From: Bilophila wadsworthia ATCC 49260
Lineage (GTDB): Bacteria; Desulfobacterota; Desulfovibrionia; Desulfovibrionales; Desulfovibrionaceae
Length of the DNA: 64,000 bases
Direction: 5' to 3'
NCBI RefSeq assembly: GCF_000701705.1
Contig: NZ_JNJP01000010.1
Location: forward strand, 1 to 64,000
The notes under the pieces are model-generated. The model had not been told where the DNA came from. It made no database searches and saw only the letters and a program-made list of their open reading frames with translations. A program made the translations under genes and the position numbers. This document shows positions 9,601 through 15,774 of this stretch, piece by piece. Each line of letters begins with the position of its first letter. Within the stretch, counting starts at the first letter, position 1.

Positions 9601-10916
9601 CTGTCGCCAAGGCCCAATACCAGCTTGCCATCACCAGCAGCACCAATCCGATTCAGCACGAACCCAACCAGACAGTAACCTTCAAGCTGACCACCACAAA
9701 TGGCCATCCCGCGTCCAATGTGCAGGTGACGTTCGCATCCAACAGCAACATCAGCGGTCTGACAGGGCCATACACCACCCAGGCCGACGGCAGCTTCACG
9801 GTAAGTACGCTGACGGTGAAAGCCCGCACGGCGCAACAGGTATCCGTGAATGTGGATACGAATGAGGGGTCGGCCAACACGAGGCTTAACGTCACCCCTG
9901 CGCAGTATAAGCTGAGTACGAGTGATACGTTGATTCAGTATGAACCCGGCAATGTGACGTTCACGCTGGTCACGTCCTACGATACGAAGGTGCCCGGTCT
10001 GAAGGCGACCTTCACGAACAACTCCAACTTCAATCTGCCCACGGATACGCAGACCACCGGAGCCAACGGTCAGTTTACGGCCACACTTACAGCCACTGGT
10101 TCTGGAGACCTCCCCATAGCCGTGACTGTAGACGATGGAGGCACTGCGGACATGAGCCTTCACGTCAAGGAGGTTACGCTCGGTATAACCAACGTCACCG
10201 GAGGTGGGGAGTTCGTTTCCGGGAAATCTACAACAGCGACGTTTACGGCGCAGATGTTGGCGGACGGGGAGCCGTACACATACACGTCCACTCCGTCCCA
10301 AGTGACCTGGAATTTGGGTACGGTGGACAACAGTCCCAACAAGGCGGTGATGGACTCCCATAAGACTAAGAAGACCGGCCTTGCTTGGGGAACCAACGCC
10401 CCCGGCTCTTCGGCTGGCGATGAACTGACCAGCTCTACGACATCCACGCTTTCCGGCAGTACTGGTGCTCAAATCCAGCTTACGGACATCATGGGACAGC
10501 GTAAGGTGACGATGGAGGCCGAGGTTAGCATGTACGGTCAGAAGTTCTCTGGAACGAAGGAGTTTACCTTTGGTGCAGGTCCTCTGAGCGTGTTTGCCGG
10601 AGTGCCCAAGGGGACTATGACCTGGCTGGATGCTGTTTCAGCCTGCGGAGGCACCGGGGATCTGAACACCGCTGGTTATCAGCGTTCGACCAATCTCCCC
10701 ACTGAGGAGCAGTTGAAGGCTGTAAGTAGTACCGGCAATTATGCCTATCTGGCTGCTGGCTGGCCGGATGATGGCAATGGCTTCGGCTGGTTCTGCTACT
10801 GGACCGGCGAGGCGGACGGCTACGGCAGCGACGCCAGGGGCGTCGACCTGGACCGTGGCTACGACAGCTGGGACTACGCCGCCTTCGACTACCCCGTAGC
10901 TGTCTGTCTCCCTTGA
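3666..10916 (+). CDS. inverse autotransporter adhesin (intimin/invasin type) with C-type-lectin-like tip
   Basis: This giant outer-membrane adhesin has 2416 residues from ATG 3666 (GGAGG upstream). Order of parts: signal segment (IRIVLVWMLIFTLAFPAPLL); a charged linker; an inverse-autotransporter beta-barrel (about residues 205-480, aromatic strands ending NYHFGMSLEEQ); about 17 Ig-like Big/invasin repeats of about 92 residues, each with a LxQHE-xxVTFTL start; a pre-terminal domain; and a tip of about 110 residues (from FAGVPKGTMTWLDAVSACGG) resembling a C-type-lectin or intimin D3-like fold. The barrel would anchor the protein and export the repeats as a rod ending in the binding tip. It lies between two IS5-family elements. 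No accessory secretion gene is nearby, as expected for this self-exporting class. Confidence 0.93.
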   Translation: MKSGLYGKIRIVLVWMLIFTLAFPAPLLSGTVSDPNEMVLRRLNSPERAAASARMHEEYAKQQAELAASEGKGKPTSKAEKKPSAPPSGSLVAGSGMTDIQEKTSAGTLQDSAPRSATEVLFNQGASLVGLPGLAPREGVDGSRDEGRGFHQDGTVRKAEPDGKRRAPAHMRAAVPGQKNALGLYDDAARLEDLSSSGGKISGQSSREFDNLDPNELLLNRGLNYGSGIVNSWGESVLSGLVDGGRARLNYRLDSDGDVAGEGDALFPWYDGTYTTVFTQIGARSMTDDEKTRWIGNFGLGQRWFPFASGEIGSPDYDAGTMMVGYNAFFDYDFTRSHQRGGVGAELQYDWLRLSSNYYFPLSDWKGSYDFDSSLVEERPAEGWDARIKAYLPFYRNVALTGSYSRWYGDNVGVYGASDLEKNPRVWSYGIEYTPVPLVSGFLRQKSTEHGRTDTEFGLTFNYHFGMSLEEQTSPTKVAELRTVGGSRHEFVDRENKIILEYRAKNAFRIEYVGKAGTNRFNFRLVNGFDRTVSGQMVHASVTDATFPNGTDFATFITGGNGEFTLALDTVTATPVPATIQAGETTGNFNLDAELTALDMKASPNTLTQHKAQSVTFTVTRKDGSPMSGASVAFDSSAAFTGLSGTYTTDGSGNFTVPGLTAVLSGEQSLSAKVNGKTTAKTQFTVTAATYVLTADKTALNQHEQHDVTFTLTRNSETVPGLSVLFTKGEGFASLPADAQATDASGQFKVTGLTPILSGQQEVEVSINNEGTAKKAFNVTAATYNLTATPDTLVRYEGQNVTFKLTTANGAAVPNVSVTFTANSSFNNLPTTVQTNTGGEFTVSGLMALTAGSQSVEVTVDGQKVNATLTVNEATYNLTATPDTLVRYEGQNVTFKLTTSGGAAVPNTSVTFTANANFNSLPQSTQTNAGGEFTVSGLTALTAGSQSVEVTVDGQKVNATLTVNEATYNLTATPDTLVRYEGQNVTFKLTTSGGAAVPNTSVTFTANANFNSLPQSTQTNAGGEFTVSGLTALTAGSQSVEVTVNGQKVNATLAVNEATYNLTATPDTLVRYEGQNVTFKLTTSGGAAVPNKSVAFTGNSALELSTSTETTNANGEITIPNLRSMDLQPKTVQASVDGQTLSVQLTVSQGGFNLEANPTALLQHEQQNVTFTIKTDNGTPIPNASVTFANTTNFTGLPGTTTTDANGQIRDVSLTAIESGTQTVQVTMDGQTESVEFAVTPATYQLSTSDTLQQWEVAKSVTFTLMTGNNTPVPDAKVSYTISNLGGADIANTTQTGNDGTFTVNGVATKLSTAANVTVTVDGKQATTTITVTSASYSLTTTDKLEQREDARPLTFTLKTSPNNTPVRDADVSYTISGLGGANVTGTARTNTDGTFTTDPVATTLETVAVVDVIVDNERVSGTIDVTRAVYELTTSDRLEQWEGEKPLTFTLKTYPKGTPIKNADVSYTISGLGGANVTDTTRTDANGTFTIKPVATTLGTQATAEVLVDGKQAQAFISVTGATYGLYADPASLTRYEPTDVTFTLKTTKGTPVPGVSVSFTANDKLGLSSQTQTTDASGQIQNVSLTAIENGQQTVAVTVDGQTPSVDFTVSQGGFKLEANPSSLLQHEQQNVTFTLKTTKGTSVPNVSVTFVANADLGLTAVTKTTDGSGQIQDVSLTPVKDGQQTVTFTVDGQTETSSITVTSATYDLSVSPQTLIQHVGTDVTFTIKRNNKTVSGLAVTFAANPDLGLSAGTRNTDASGQITLNLTPTATGAQTVQVTVDGKTLTTQLQVDPPSYSLETSDSLSQYDSGDVTFTVKRNGQIVSGLSVVFTANADLGLSAVTKTTNSSGQVTVTGLKSATAGQKTVEVTVDRLGKADTKLTVAEASFILTTVSQTLTRHEPGGSAEFRITTQAKGSPVPDTQVSIAANSVLGMSSAANLRTDSDGKFTLGNLTPTLSGAQTVTATVNNKSVQGSVTVAKAQYQLAITSSTNPIQHEPNQTVTFKLTTTNGHPASNVQVTFASNSNISGLTGPYTTQADGSFTVSTLTVKARTAQQVSVNVDTNEGSANTRLNVTPAQYKLSTSDTLIQYEPGNVTFTLVTSYDTKVPGLKATFTNNSNFNLPTDTQTTGANGQFTATLTATGSGDLPIAVTVDDGGTADMSLHVKEVTLGITNVTGGGEFVSGKSTTATFTAQMLADGEPYTYTSTPSQVTWNLGTVDNSPNKAVMDSHKTKKTGLAWGTNAPGSSAGDELTSSTTSTLSGSTGAQIQLTDIMGQRKVTMEAEVSMYGQKFSGTKEFTFGAGPLSVFAGVPKGTMTWLDAVSACGGTGDLNTAGYQRSTNLPTEEQLKAVSSTGNYAYLAAGWPDDGNGFGWFCYWTGEADGYGSDARGVDLDRGYDSWDYAAFDYPVAVCLP
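6012..7115 (+). repeat. four tandem 276-bp Ig-domain repeats
   Basis: Copies starting at 6012, 6288, 6564 and 6840 are spaced exactly 276 bases and each begins ACGTACAATCTGAC. The second and third are almost identical over their whole length, while the fourth diverges in its second half. Neighbouring Ig-repeats are much more diverged. This indicates recent tandem duplication or gene conversion inside the adhesin. Confidence 0.9.
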
Positions 10917-10928
10917 GGGCCTTAAAAA

Positions 10929-10960
10929 GGGGCCGTCCTCCCGTAAGGGGAGACGGCTCC
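10929..10960 (+). terminator. GC-rich hairpin with GTAA loop after the adhesin gene
   Basis: A roughly 14-bp stem (one mismatch, some G-T pairs) closes on the tetraloop GTAA, 12 bases after the stop codon. TTTTT follows about 9 bases later. It is probably the adhesin terminator. Its GNRA-like loop directly downstream of a lectin-like 3' end also recalls the hairpins that follow variable repeats of diversity-generating retroelements. Confidence 0.65.
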
Positions 10961-10990
10961 GCTTGAATTTTTAACTTTGGCTCTTGACTA

Positions 10991-11845
10991 GGGTGTGTCT
11001 GCAAACCCTCTTCACGAAAAGGGGGAAGTCAGGTTAGGTAAGGTTTTCATCGTGTTACGACAGGGAAATGTGCTACTATGACATCCCTGAAGACCTCTGG
11101 CTCAGGCTTGAGCCCATACTGCCAACAGAAGGTTCTCCTCGTGGAGGGAGACCGACTGGTGACGTCAGAAACTTTCTCAATGCTGTACATTGGATGCTGC
11201 GAACCGGCTCTCCATGGCGAGCTTTGCCAGAGAAATATGGTTCGTGGAAAACCGTATATTCCCGATTCAGGCGTTGGCAGAAAAGAGGATATCTGACTGC
11301 TATCCTTAAGCTTCTTACCTTACAGGCTGACATGAACCACATCATGATTGATGGGACATACGTTCATGCTCACAAGCATAGTGCCGGAGCTCGACATACC
11401 TCTGGAATCAATCAGGCTCTCGGCCGAAGTCGTGGCGGCTTTACTTCCAAAATTCATGCGGTGGTGGATGCTCTCGGTAATTTGCTGGCTTTTACTGTCA
11501 CGGCAGGACAATACTCCGAGTATCCTCAAGCCAGTAACCTTCTAATCCAGTATCATAACACAACAATTCTGGCCGATAAGGGCTATGACAGCAGGAGTCT
11601 CATCGATGCGCTTCACCAGCAGGGATGTGAAGCAGTTATTCCCTCCAGAAGAACGAACCATCATCCCCGTACCATTGACAGGCATCTCTACAAGGAACGT
11701 CATCTTATTGAGACGTTTTTCAACAAGATCAAAGAATATCGTAAAATTGCAACTCGTTATGACAAGCTGGCAGAAGTTTTTGCGGCCTTTGCATGTCTGG
11801 CTGCTTCACTTATCTGGCTTCGATAAGAGGTTTGCAGACACGCCC
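10991..11845 (+). mobile_element. insertion sequence, IS5 family, 855 bp
   Basis: The terminal inverted repeats GGGTGTGTCTGCAAACC (left) and GGGCGTGTCTGCAAACC (right end, read inward) differ at one base. TA flanks both sides as the target duplication. It carries one intact transposase gene on the plus strand. It landed 30 bases after the adhesin hairpin and has not damaged a gene. Confidence 0.92.
11068..11826 (+). CDS. IS5-family transposase (intact)
   Basis: This 252-residue DDE transposase is of the IS5 type. The N-terminal domain has IPEDLWLRLEPILP and a WRALPEKYG segment. The catalytic residues are in MIDGTYVHAHKH (first Asp), ILADKGYDSRSL (second Asp) and RHLIETFFNKIKEYRKIATRY (Glu with the K/R box). 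It is a single uninterrupted frame filling the IS from 77 bases inside the left repeat to 19 bases before the right end. It is not close to the other two IS transposases in this window. Confidence 0.93.
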   Translation: MCYYDIPEDLWLRLEPILPTEGSPRGGRPTGDVRNFLNAVHWMLRTGSPWRALPEKYGSWKTVYSRFRRWQKRGYLTAILKLLTLQADMNHIMIDGTYVHAHKHSAGARHTSGINQALGRSRGGFTSKIHAVVDALGNLLAFTVTAGQYSEYPQASNLLIQYHNTTILADKGYDSRSLIDALHQQGCEAVIPSRRTNHHPRTIDRHLYKERHLIETFFNKIKEYRKIATRYDKLAEVFAAFACLAASLIWLR

Positions 11846-11852
11846 TAAAAAG

Positions 11853-11884
11853 AATCCGGCATGAAAGGGGACTCATGCCGGATT
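11853..11884. terminator. perfect 12-bp hairpin
   Basis: AATCCGGCATGA pairs with TCATGCCGGATT around an 8-base loop. It lies between the right end of the IS and the 3' end of the minus-strand Rha gene, a good place for a bidirectional terminator. A related CCGG-CATGA hairpin precedes the adhesin gene at 3335-3363. Confidence 0.6.
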
Positions 11885-11987
11885 AAGGAGAAAAGGAAAC
11901 AGAAAAGGGGAAATGAAAGACAGTGGATGATTCCGTCATTCATTAAGCTGTAAATAATGCCTGATCCGCCATTGGCAAGGGGGGAAC

Positions 11988-12911
11988 TCAAATTTTAATT
12001 CCATAATGGGAGATGCCTCCCCACAGGGCAAAAAGAACTTTCAAACCATCCAGATCGGAGGCAATGCCCTCTTGGAGGGAAATGCCGCACTTGTTTTTGA
12101 TGTAGGTCTGGATGTCTCCTCTGGTGAAGTCGGATGAATGGTTCCAAAAGCTGGCGAGGCCGTTTATGGCGGCAGTATACCGAGGCGAATTCTGTCCTTT
12201 TTCCGTATTTTTTGAGGAGAGAAACATCCGCTTCGCCACGGAAAAGACGGCATTCCTGTAGTCGGACTGGCACATGTCTTCCAGACTGGCGATATGGAAG
12301 AAGGCGAGCAGTTCCTTGAGAGCGTCTTCAGGCTGACGATCCTGGAGAAGACATTCCATGTTGAGGAGTCCCATCAAAGCTTCTGTCTGGTTCCTGGTGA
12401 GTTTTCGTGCGGATCGGAATTCTTCAGGCTTCTCCCAAGGTCTGGGGGCGGGCTGTTCCTGTTGTTCCAGATTTTTCTGCTCAGTCAGTTCTTTTTGGCG
12501 CTGGCGCTCCAGTCGCTCAGCTTCCTTTTGGCGCTGCTGTTTGAGAAGGGCGGCTTCCATGGCGTTGAAGGCTTCAAGGAAGCGTTCCTTCCATGCGGCG
12601 GCCTTTTTGCCGGTGAAGCCCATGGCCAGGAAGGCGAAGCCGTCGCGAGTGAGACGGTAGGCGGGATATTCGCGTACACCTATACCTAAGTCCCTGGAAT
12701 ATTCGTATAGCGCAAAATTGCGCTCTACGAATTCAGGGGAACATTCCATATTGGAAATGGCCCTTAAGACATCCTTGTGCTCCTTGCCGAATGCCTGAGC
12801 AATAGCCAAAGAGGTGGTGAAGGGCACGCCATCTTCGGCCTGAATCATGTCCTCAATGGTGGGTTCGAGGACTTCCTGAGTTTCGGTGGTGGGGATTTCA
12901 GTTTCCGTCAT
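11988..12911 (-). CDS. Rha-family regulatory protein
   Basis: This 307-residue protein starts at ATG 12911, with GGAAGGAG upstream. The N-terminal half matches the phage Rha fold: PFTTSLAIAQAFGKEHKDVL, then RDLGIGVREYPAYRLTRDGFAFLAMGFTG and KKAAAWKERFLEAFNAME. A Gln/Glu/Arg-rich coiled coil (about residues 133-175) follows, then a C-terminal domain of unknown type. Rha proteins act as regulators in lambdoid phages. Here it overlaps the XRE gene upstream by 14 bases, so the two form a regulatory pair downstream of traKLM. Confidence 0.82.
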   Translation of the reverse strand: MTETEIPTTETQEVLEPTIEDMIQAEDGVPFTTSLAIAQAFGKEHKDVLRAISNMECSPEFVERNFALYEYSRDLGIGVREYPAYRLTRDGFAFLAMGFTGKKAAAWKERFLEAFNAMEAALLKQQRQKEAERLERQRQKELTEQKNLEQQEQPAPRPWEKPEEFRSARKLTRNQTEALMGLLNMECLLQDRQPEDALKELLAFFHIASLEDMCQSDYRNAVFSVAKRMFLSSKNTEKGQNSPRYTAAINGLASFWNHSSDFTRGDIQTYIKNKCGISLQEGIASDLDGLKVLFALWGGISHYGIKI

Positions 12912-13326
12912 GTTCGTCTCCTTCCTGAGTATTTTCTTGCTGTTCCGTTTTTTCGCGCTGTTCCGCATCCAGTGCCATCCATTCCTTGACGATGGAGATT
13001 TTATGGGACGGAAGGACAACATTGCTGAGGGAACGATAGCCTCTGGGGAGTTTCGCGGAGGTCATTTTAGCGTGACCGGTTCCCCAGAGTTCAACCCATG
13101 CCTGCCATTCGTAGGATTCATAAGGCTTGAGCATCATGGGGAGGGGAATCGAAAAGACCTCTGAGATCTTTTGCATGGTTTTGATGGTAGGATTGCTTTT
13201 GGCGCGGACGAGATCGGTGATCACGGCGCTGGAGACCCCCGCCTTTTCGGCGAGTTCCTGCTTTTTCATGCCGGTCTCTTCGAGAAGCCGGGCCACATGC
13301 AAGCTGAATATCATATTGTAATCCAT
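12898..13326 (-). CDS. XRE-family helix-turn-helix regulator
   Basis: This 142-residue protein starts at ATG 13326, with GAGG 8 bases upstream. The N-terminal HTH domain (about residues 5-60) includes GMKKQELAEKAGVSSAVITD and NPTIKTMQKISEVFSIPL. The rest is polar with an acidic, Glu-rich tail. It lies after traM and overlaps the rha gene, so it is probably co-transcribed with the traKLM operon and may repress it or the divergent traJ promoter. The target is not shown by the sequence. Confidence 0.82.
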   Translation of the reverse strand: MDYNMIFSLHVARLLEETGMKKQELAEKAGVSSAVITDLVRAKSNPTIKTMQKISEVFSIPLPMMLKPYESYEWQAWVELWGTGHAKMTSAKLPRGYRSLSNVVLPSHKISIVKEWMALDAEQREKTEQQENTQEGDEHDGN

Positions 13327-13334
13327 AATTATCC

Positions 13335-13814
13335 TCACAGTAGAAAAGAGAGAATGGCAATATAGCCCACACCGAGTATGGCGTTGGTTCCTATCAAAGC
13401 CTTGACCAGAGGATCACGCAATGGGGCGCTGATTCTGGGAACGGAAGCGGCAATGGCGTCGTTGATGGCCGTCTGAAAGAGCTGTTTGGTCTTTTCCTGT
13501 TCTTCTTTGGCGTTGTTTTTCAAAATATTCAAACATTCTTTAAGATATTCTTCTGATTTGCTGAAGGTGGCGTTCATGATCTTGTTGACACGTTCTTTGC
13601 TTTCCTGATCCCATGTCTGATAGGCTTCCTGATGTTCTTCATGAAGTTTTCTGAACTGTATGGTTGCATTTTGTATGAGCAGTGCATGGTCTTGCAGCAA
13701 ATCCTTTTCAAATTGTTGAAGGATAGTATGCAAGGCGCAAAGAGGATCTTTTTTGTCAAGGATTATCTCATTTTCTTTTGATACCTTGGCAATATATTCT
13801 TCAATACTTTCCAT
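13335..13814 (-). CDS. TraM-like relaxosome-region protein
   Basis: The 159 residues are a long charged coiled coil (EQQ/KEEQEKTKQL) ending in a hydrophobic C-terminal anchor (ALIGTNAILGVGYIAILSFL). That is the layout of the RK2 Tra1 protein TraM. The gene starts three bases after the traL stop, and the order oriT-traK-traL-traM matches RK2, which supports the call more strongly than sequence similarity I can judge by eye. Confidence 0.65.
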   Translation of the reverse strand: MESIEEYIAKVSKENEIILDKKDPLCALHTILQQFEKDLLQDHALLIQNATIQFRKLHEEHQEAYQTWDQESKERVNKIMNATFSKSEEYLKECLNILKNNAKEEQEKTKQLFQTAINDAIAASVPRISAPLRDPLVKALIGTNAILGVGYIAILSFLL

Positions 13815-13816
13815 TG

Positions 13817-14560
13817 TTAGACGATCCTCACGGCGTCCAGCATTTCGAACAATTGCTTTCGTATGAGTTTGACGCGATGGACGGTCATAATATCATACCC
13901 ACTTGGAGCGGGATTTACATCACACACCTGATGGAAGCAAAGCCTGTCCTTCTGAATTTTTGCGAATGAAATGCCGAAGGTATCTTTCGGAAAGTCAGGA
14001 AAACGGAGAATTCCATAGAGACGTTCCTTGCATCTTTCGAACATGGGTGACAGCTCGAACAGTATTCCATCCTTTTCAATCTTGCCGAAGAAGGGATTAA
14101 GCCAGAGAATGATATGAGCCCTGTCTCCAAAACGCCTGATAATGTCGTTCATTCCACGAATGGTTTCTTCCATATTGTCGCCGCCTACAATGATGACATG
14201 GAATGAGACATCAAAGCCCAATTCTTTAAGTACGGAAATAAAGTCATTTGAGATCAGATACTCAGACAGTGCGACGTAGCTTGAAGTACCGTTGTCAACG
14301 ACGAAGTGGCAATCTTCCTGCGACTGCATGAATATTTGGGCAAAGTTGTCGAATTTTGTTTTCTGGATGTCGTTTCCCTCCATGATGTCCATATAGAGTA
14401 CGTCAAGCGCCGTGTATTTATTGAGGGTAGGTGTGACCGGATCGCAGTCGATGCATTGGGTTTTGATGTTTTTGCTCATGAGGTATTGGGCGAAGACGTA
14501 GCTGAACAAAGATTTTCCTGTTCCGCCCTTGGGATTCAAAAAAAAGTGGACATGCGGCAT
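13817..14560 (-). CDS. TraL-like ParA/MinD-type ATPase
   Basis: This 247-residue P-loop protein opens MPHVHFFLNPKGGTGKSLF, a deviant Walker A motif of the ParA/MinD class. A Walker-B-like CHFVVDNGTSSY follows. Length and position (second gene leftward from oriT) match RK2 TraL. Such proteins probably help localise or assemble the transfer machinery. RK2 traL is described as largely dispensable for laboratory transfer, so its exact role is uncertain. Confidence 0.8.
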   Translation of the reverse strand: MPHVHFFLNPKGGTGKSLFSYVFAQYLMSKNIKTQCIDCDPVTPTLNKYTALDVLYMDIMEGNDIQKTKFDNFAQIFMQSQEDCHFVVDNGTSSYVALSEYLISNDFISVLKELGFDVSFHVIIVGGDNMEETIRGMNDIIRRFGDRAHIILWLNPFFGKIEKDGILFELSPMFERCKERLYGILRFPDFPKDTFGISFAKIQKDRLCFHQVCDVNPAPSGYDIMTVHRVKLIRKQLFEMLDAVRIV

Positions 14561-14572
14561 GGGGGATGCTCC

Positions 14573-15010
14573 TTAAAGGAATGAGATTTCCTCATCGAGG
14601 TTACGAGTGAAGGTAGGGAGGTTGTGGTCGCCGGAATCGTATGGTCCTTTTCTTGGCGTATCCTGATTCTCCTGATTCTTTTGGGATGCCTGTGTCTGGG
14701 GCGCGTTTTGCGGGTTTTCCGGAGCTGGCGTGTCTTTTTTTTGCTGGCGTTTTTTTTGAGGATTGAAATGGCCTTTGGGGGCTGGAGAAATGAATTTTGA
14801 ACAATGCTTCAGAAAGGCACTATATGTACCTGGATAGTTGCCATTTTCTTTAAGAATGGCCCATACTTCGCTGCGTTTCCAGCCGCTGCTGAGAGCTTCT
14901 TCGATCTGCTCTTTCTGGGAAAGAAATAAGGCTTTTAATCCAACAACTTCTCCGGATATGGATCTCTTTTGTGCATCAGTCTCGAGTTTTTGGATTAGTG
15001 TATTTTCCAT
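14573..15010 (-). CDS. TraK-like oriT-binding protein
   Basis: This 145-residue basic protein starts at ATG 15010, with AGGAG upstream. The N-terminal part has a helix-turn-helix-like stretch (SGWKRSEVWAILKENGNYPG) that resembles the TraK/KfrA style of DNA-binding domain. The middle is Lys/Gln/Pro-rich and disordered. RK2 TraK binds and wraps the bent DNA beside nic. Here the gene adjoins a strongly phased T-tract region (15109-15265) and oriT, exactly where TraK should act. Confidence 0.78.
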   Translation of the reverse strand: MENTLIQKLETDAQKRSISGEVVGLKALFLSQKEQIEEALSSGWKRSEVWAILKENGNYPGTYSAFLKHCSKFISPAPKGHFNPQKKRQQKKDTPAPENPQNAPQTQASQKNQENQDTPRKGPYDSGDHNLPTFTRNLDEEISFL

Positions 15011-15108
15011 TTTATGCTCCTGATTCGACCCAAAATGAGGATACAAAAGAGGAAAAATTGATGCAAGTAGCGTAGGAAGAAAATTTTTTATATATTTTCA
15101 AAAAAAGT

Positions 15109-15265
15109 ATCCTTTCCGTTTTTTTCCTTTTTCGTCCGTTTTTTGTCCGCTTTTGTCCGTTTCCTTCCGTTCCTGTCCTCTTTTTTCTGTTTTTTTCCTG
15201 TAAAATCAGTTTTCTTCCGTTTTTGTCTGTTCTTGTCCGTTTTTTTCTTTTTTTGTCCTTTTTTG
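15109..15265. repeat. phased T-tract array beside oriT (predicted bent DNA)
   Basis: About 155 bases of almost pure pyrimidine on the plus strand. Runs of 4-7 T alternate with GTCCG, TTCCG or TTCCT about every 10-12 bases. A-tracts in phase with the helical turn bend DNA. This lies between nic and traK, the place where RK2 TraK binds an intrinsically bent segment. Confidence 0.75.
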
Positions 15266-15310
15266 GGAGTTTGCCGGAAAAGGAAGGAGAATATATGACG
15301 AGGAAAAAAG

Positions 15311-15359
15311 GGCAGGATGTGTAGCGTGGGCCTACGCCCCCGCTACGTTCCCCTTATTC
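15311..15359 (-). other. oriT, IncP-type nick region
   Basis: Read on the minus strand the order is GAATAAGGG (15351-15359), an inverted repeat GTAGCG...CGCTAC (15321-15346) and ACATCCTGCCC. This parallels RK2 oriT, where GAATAAGGG, the TraJ inverted repeat and TATCCTG-CCC occur in the same order. The predicted nick on the minus strand is after ATCCTG, between 15313 and 15312. The transferred strand would then enter the recipient from traK leftward toward the integrase. Divergent traK and traJ flank it as in RK2. Confidence 0.85.
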
Positions 15360-15408
15360 GCACGGAGTGCTCAACGGGAAACAACCATCCTGCTCTGCGA
15401 GGCTTTCG

Positions 15409-15774
15409 ATGGAAACACCGAGACGGAAATTACAGCCGATCAAAGTCTATTGCAGCGTTGAAGAAAGAAGACTGATTGAACGCCAGGCGGAGACGGCAGG
15501 CGTGAGCGCCTCGGAATATCTGAGAAGCGTTGGTCTCAATTTTCCGGTGAAGAGCCGCGTAGATCAGCAGGCGGTAAAAGAGATGCTGAAAACGCGAGCG
15601 GACATGGCAAGGGCGGGAGGGCTTCTCAAGATGATCTTGAAAAATGACGAGCGGCTTATCGGGTATACCGGGGAGCAAATCAAGAAAAAGACCGTCGAAA
15701 TGCTGGGTGAAATCGAAGTAACCATGTCCAAATTGACCTATGTCTGTGAACAGATATTGAGAAATAACATATGA
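15409..15774 (+). CDS. TraJ, oriT-recognising relaxosome protein
   Basis: This 121-residue protein starts at ATG 15409, with GAGG upstream. A start at 15367 would run back toward oriT. The length matches RK2 TraJ (about 123). It carries a ribbon-helix-helix-type segment with the MobC/TraJ-like pattern EERRLIERQAETAGVSASEY. Its role is to bind the inverted repeat beside nic and recruit TraI. Its stop overlaps the TraI start by 4 bases, showing translational coupling. Confidence 0.85.
   Translation: METPRRKLQPIKVYCSVEERRLIERQAETAGVSASEYLRSVGLNFPVKSRVDQQAVKEMLKTRADMARAGGLLKMILKNDERLIGYTGEQIKKKTVEMLGEIEVTMSKLTYVCEQILRNNI

Noticed and set aside
5538..10472. Very long minus-strand open frames opposite the adhesin
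   Set aside because: They are mirror frames of a GC-rich, repetitive gene. They repeat with the 276-base period, have no ribosome sites and match no recognisable protein.
10991..11845. The three IS elements as copies of one element flanking a composite transposon around the adhesin
   Set aside because: The transposases and terminal repeats at 2216, 10991 and 29751 are clearly different, so no composite transposon is supported.
15387..15392. A second ATCCTG on the plus strand near the start of traJ as the nick site
   Set aside because: It lacks the adjacent inverted repeat and the GAATAAGGG landmark. The minus-strand site at 15313-15318 has all three RK2-like landmarks in the right order.
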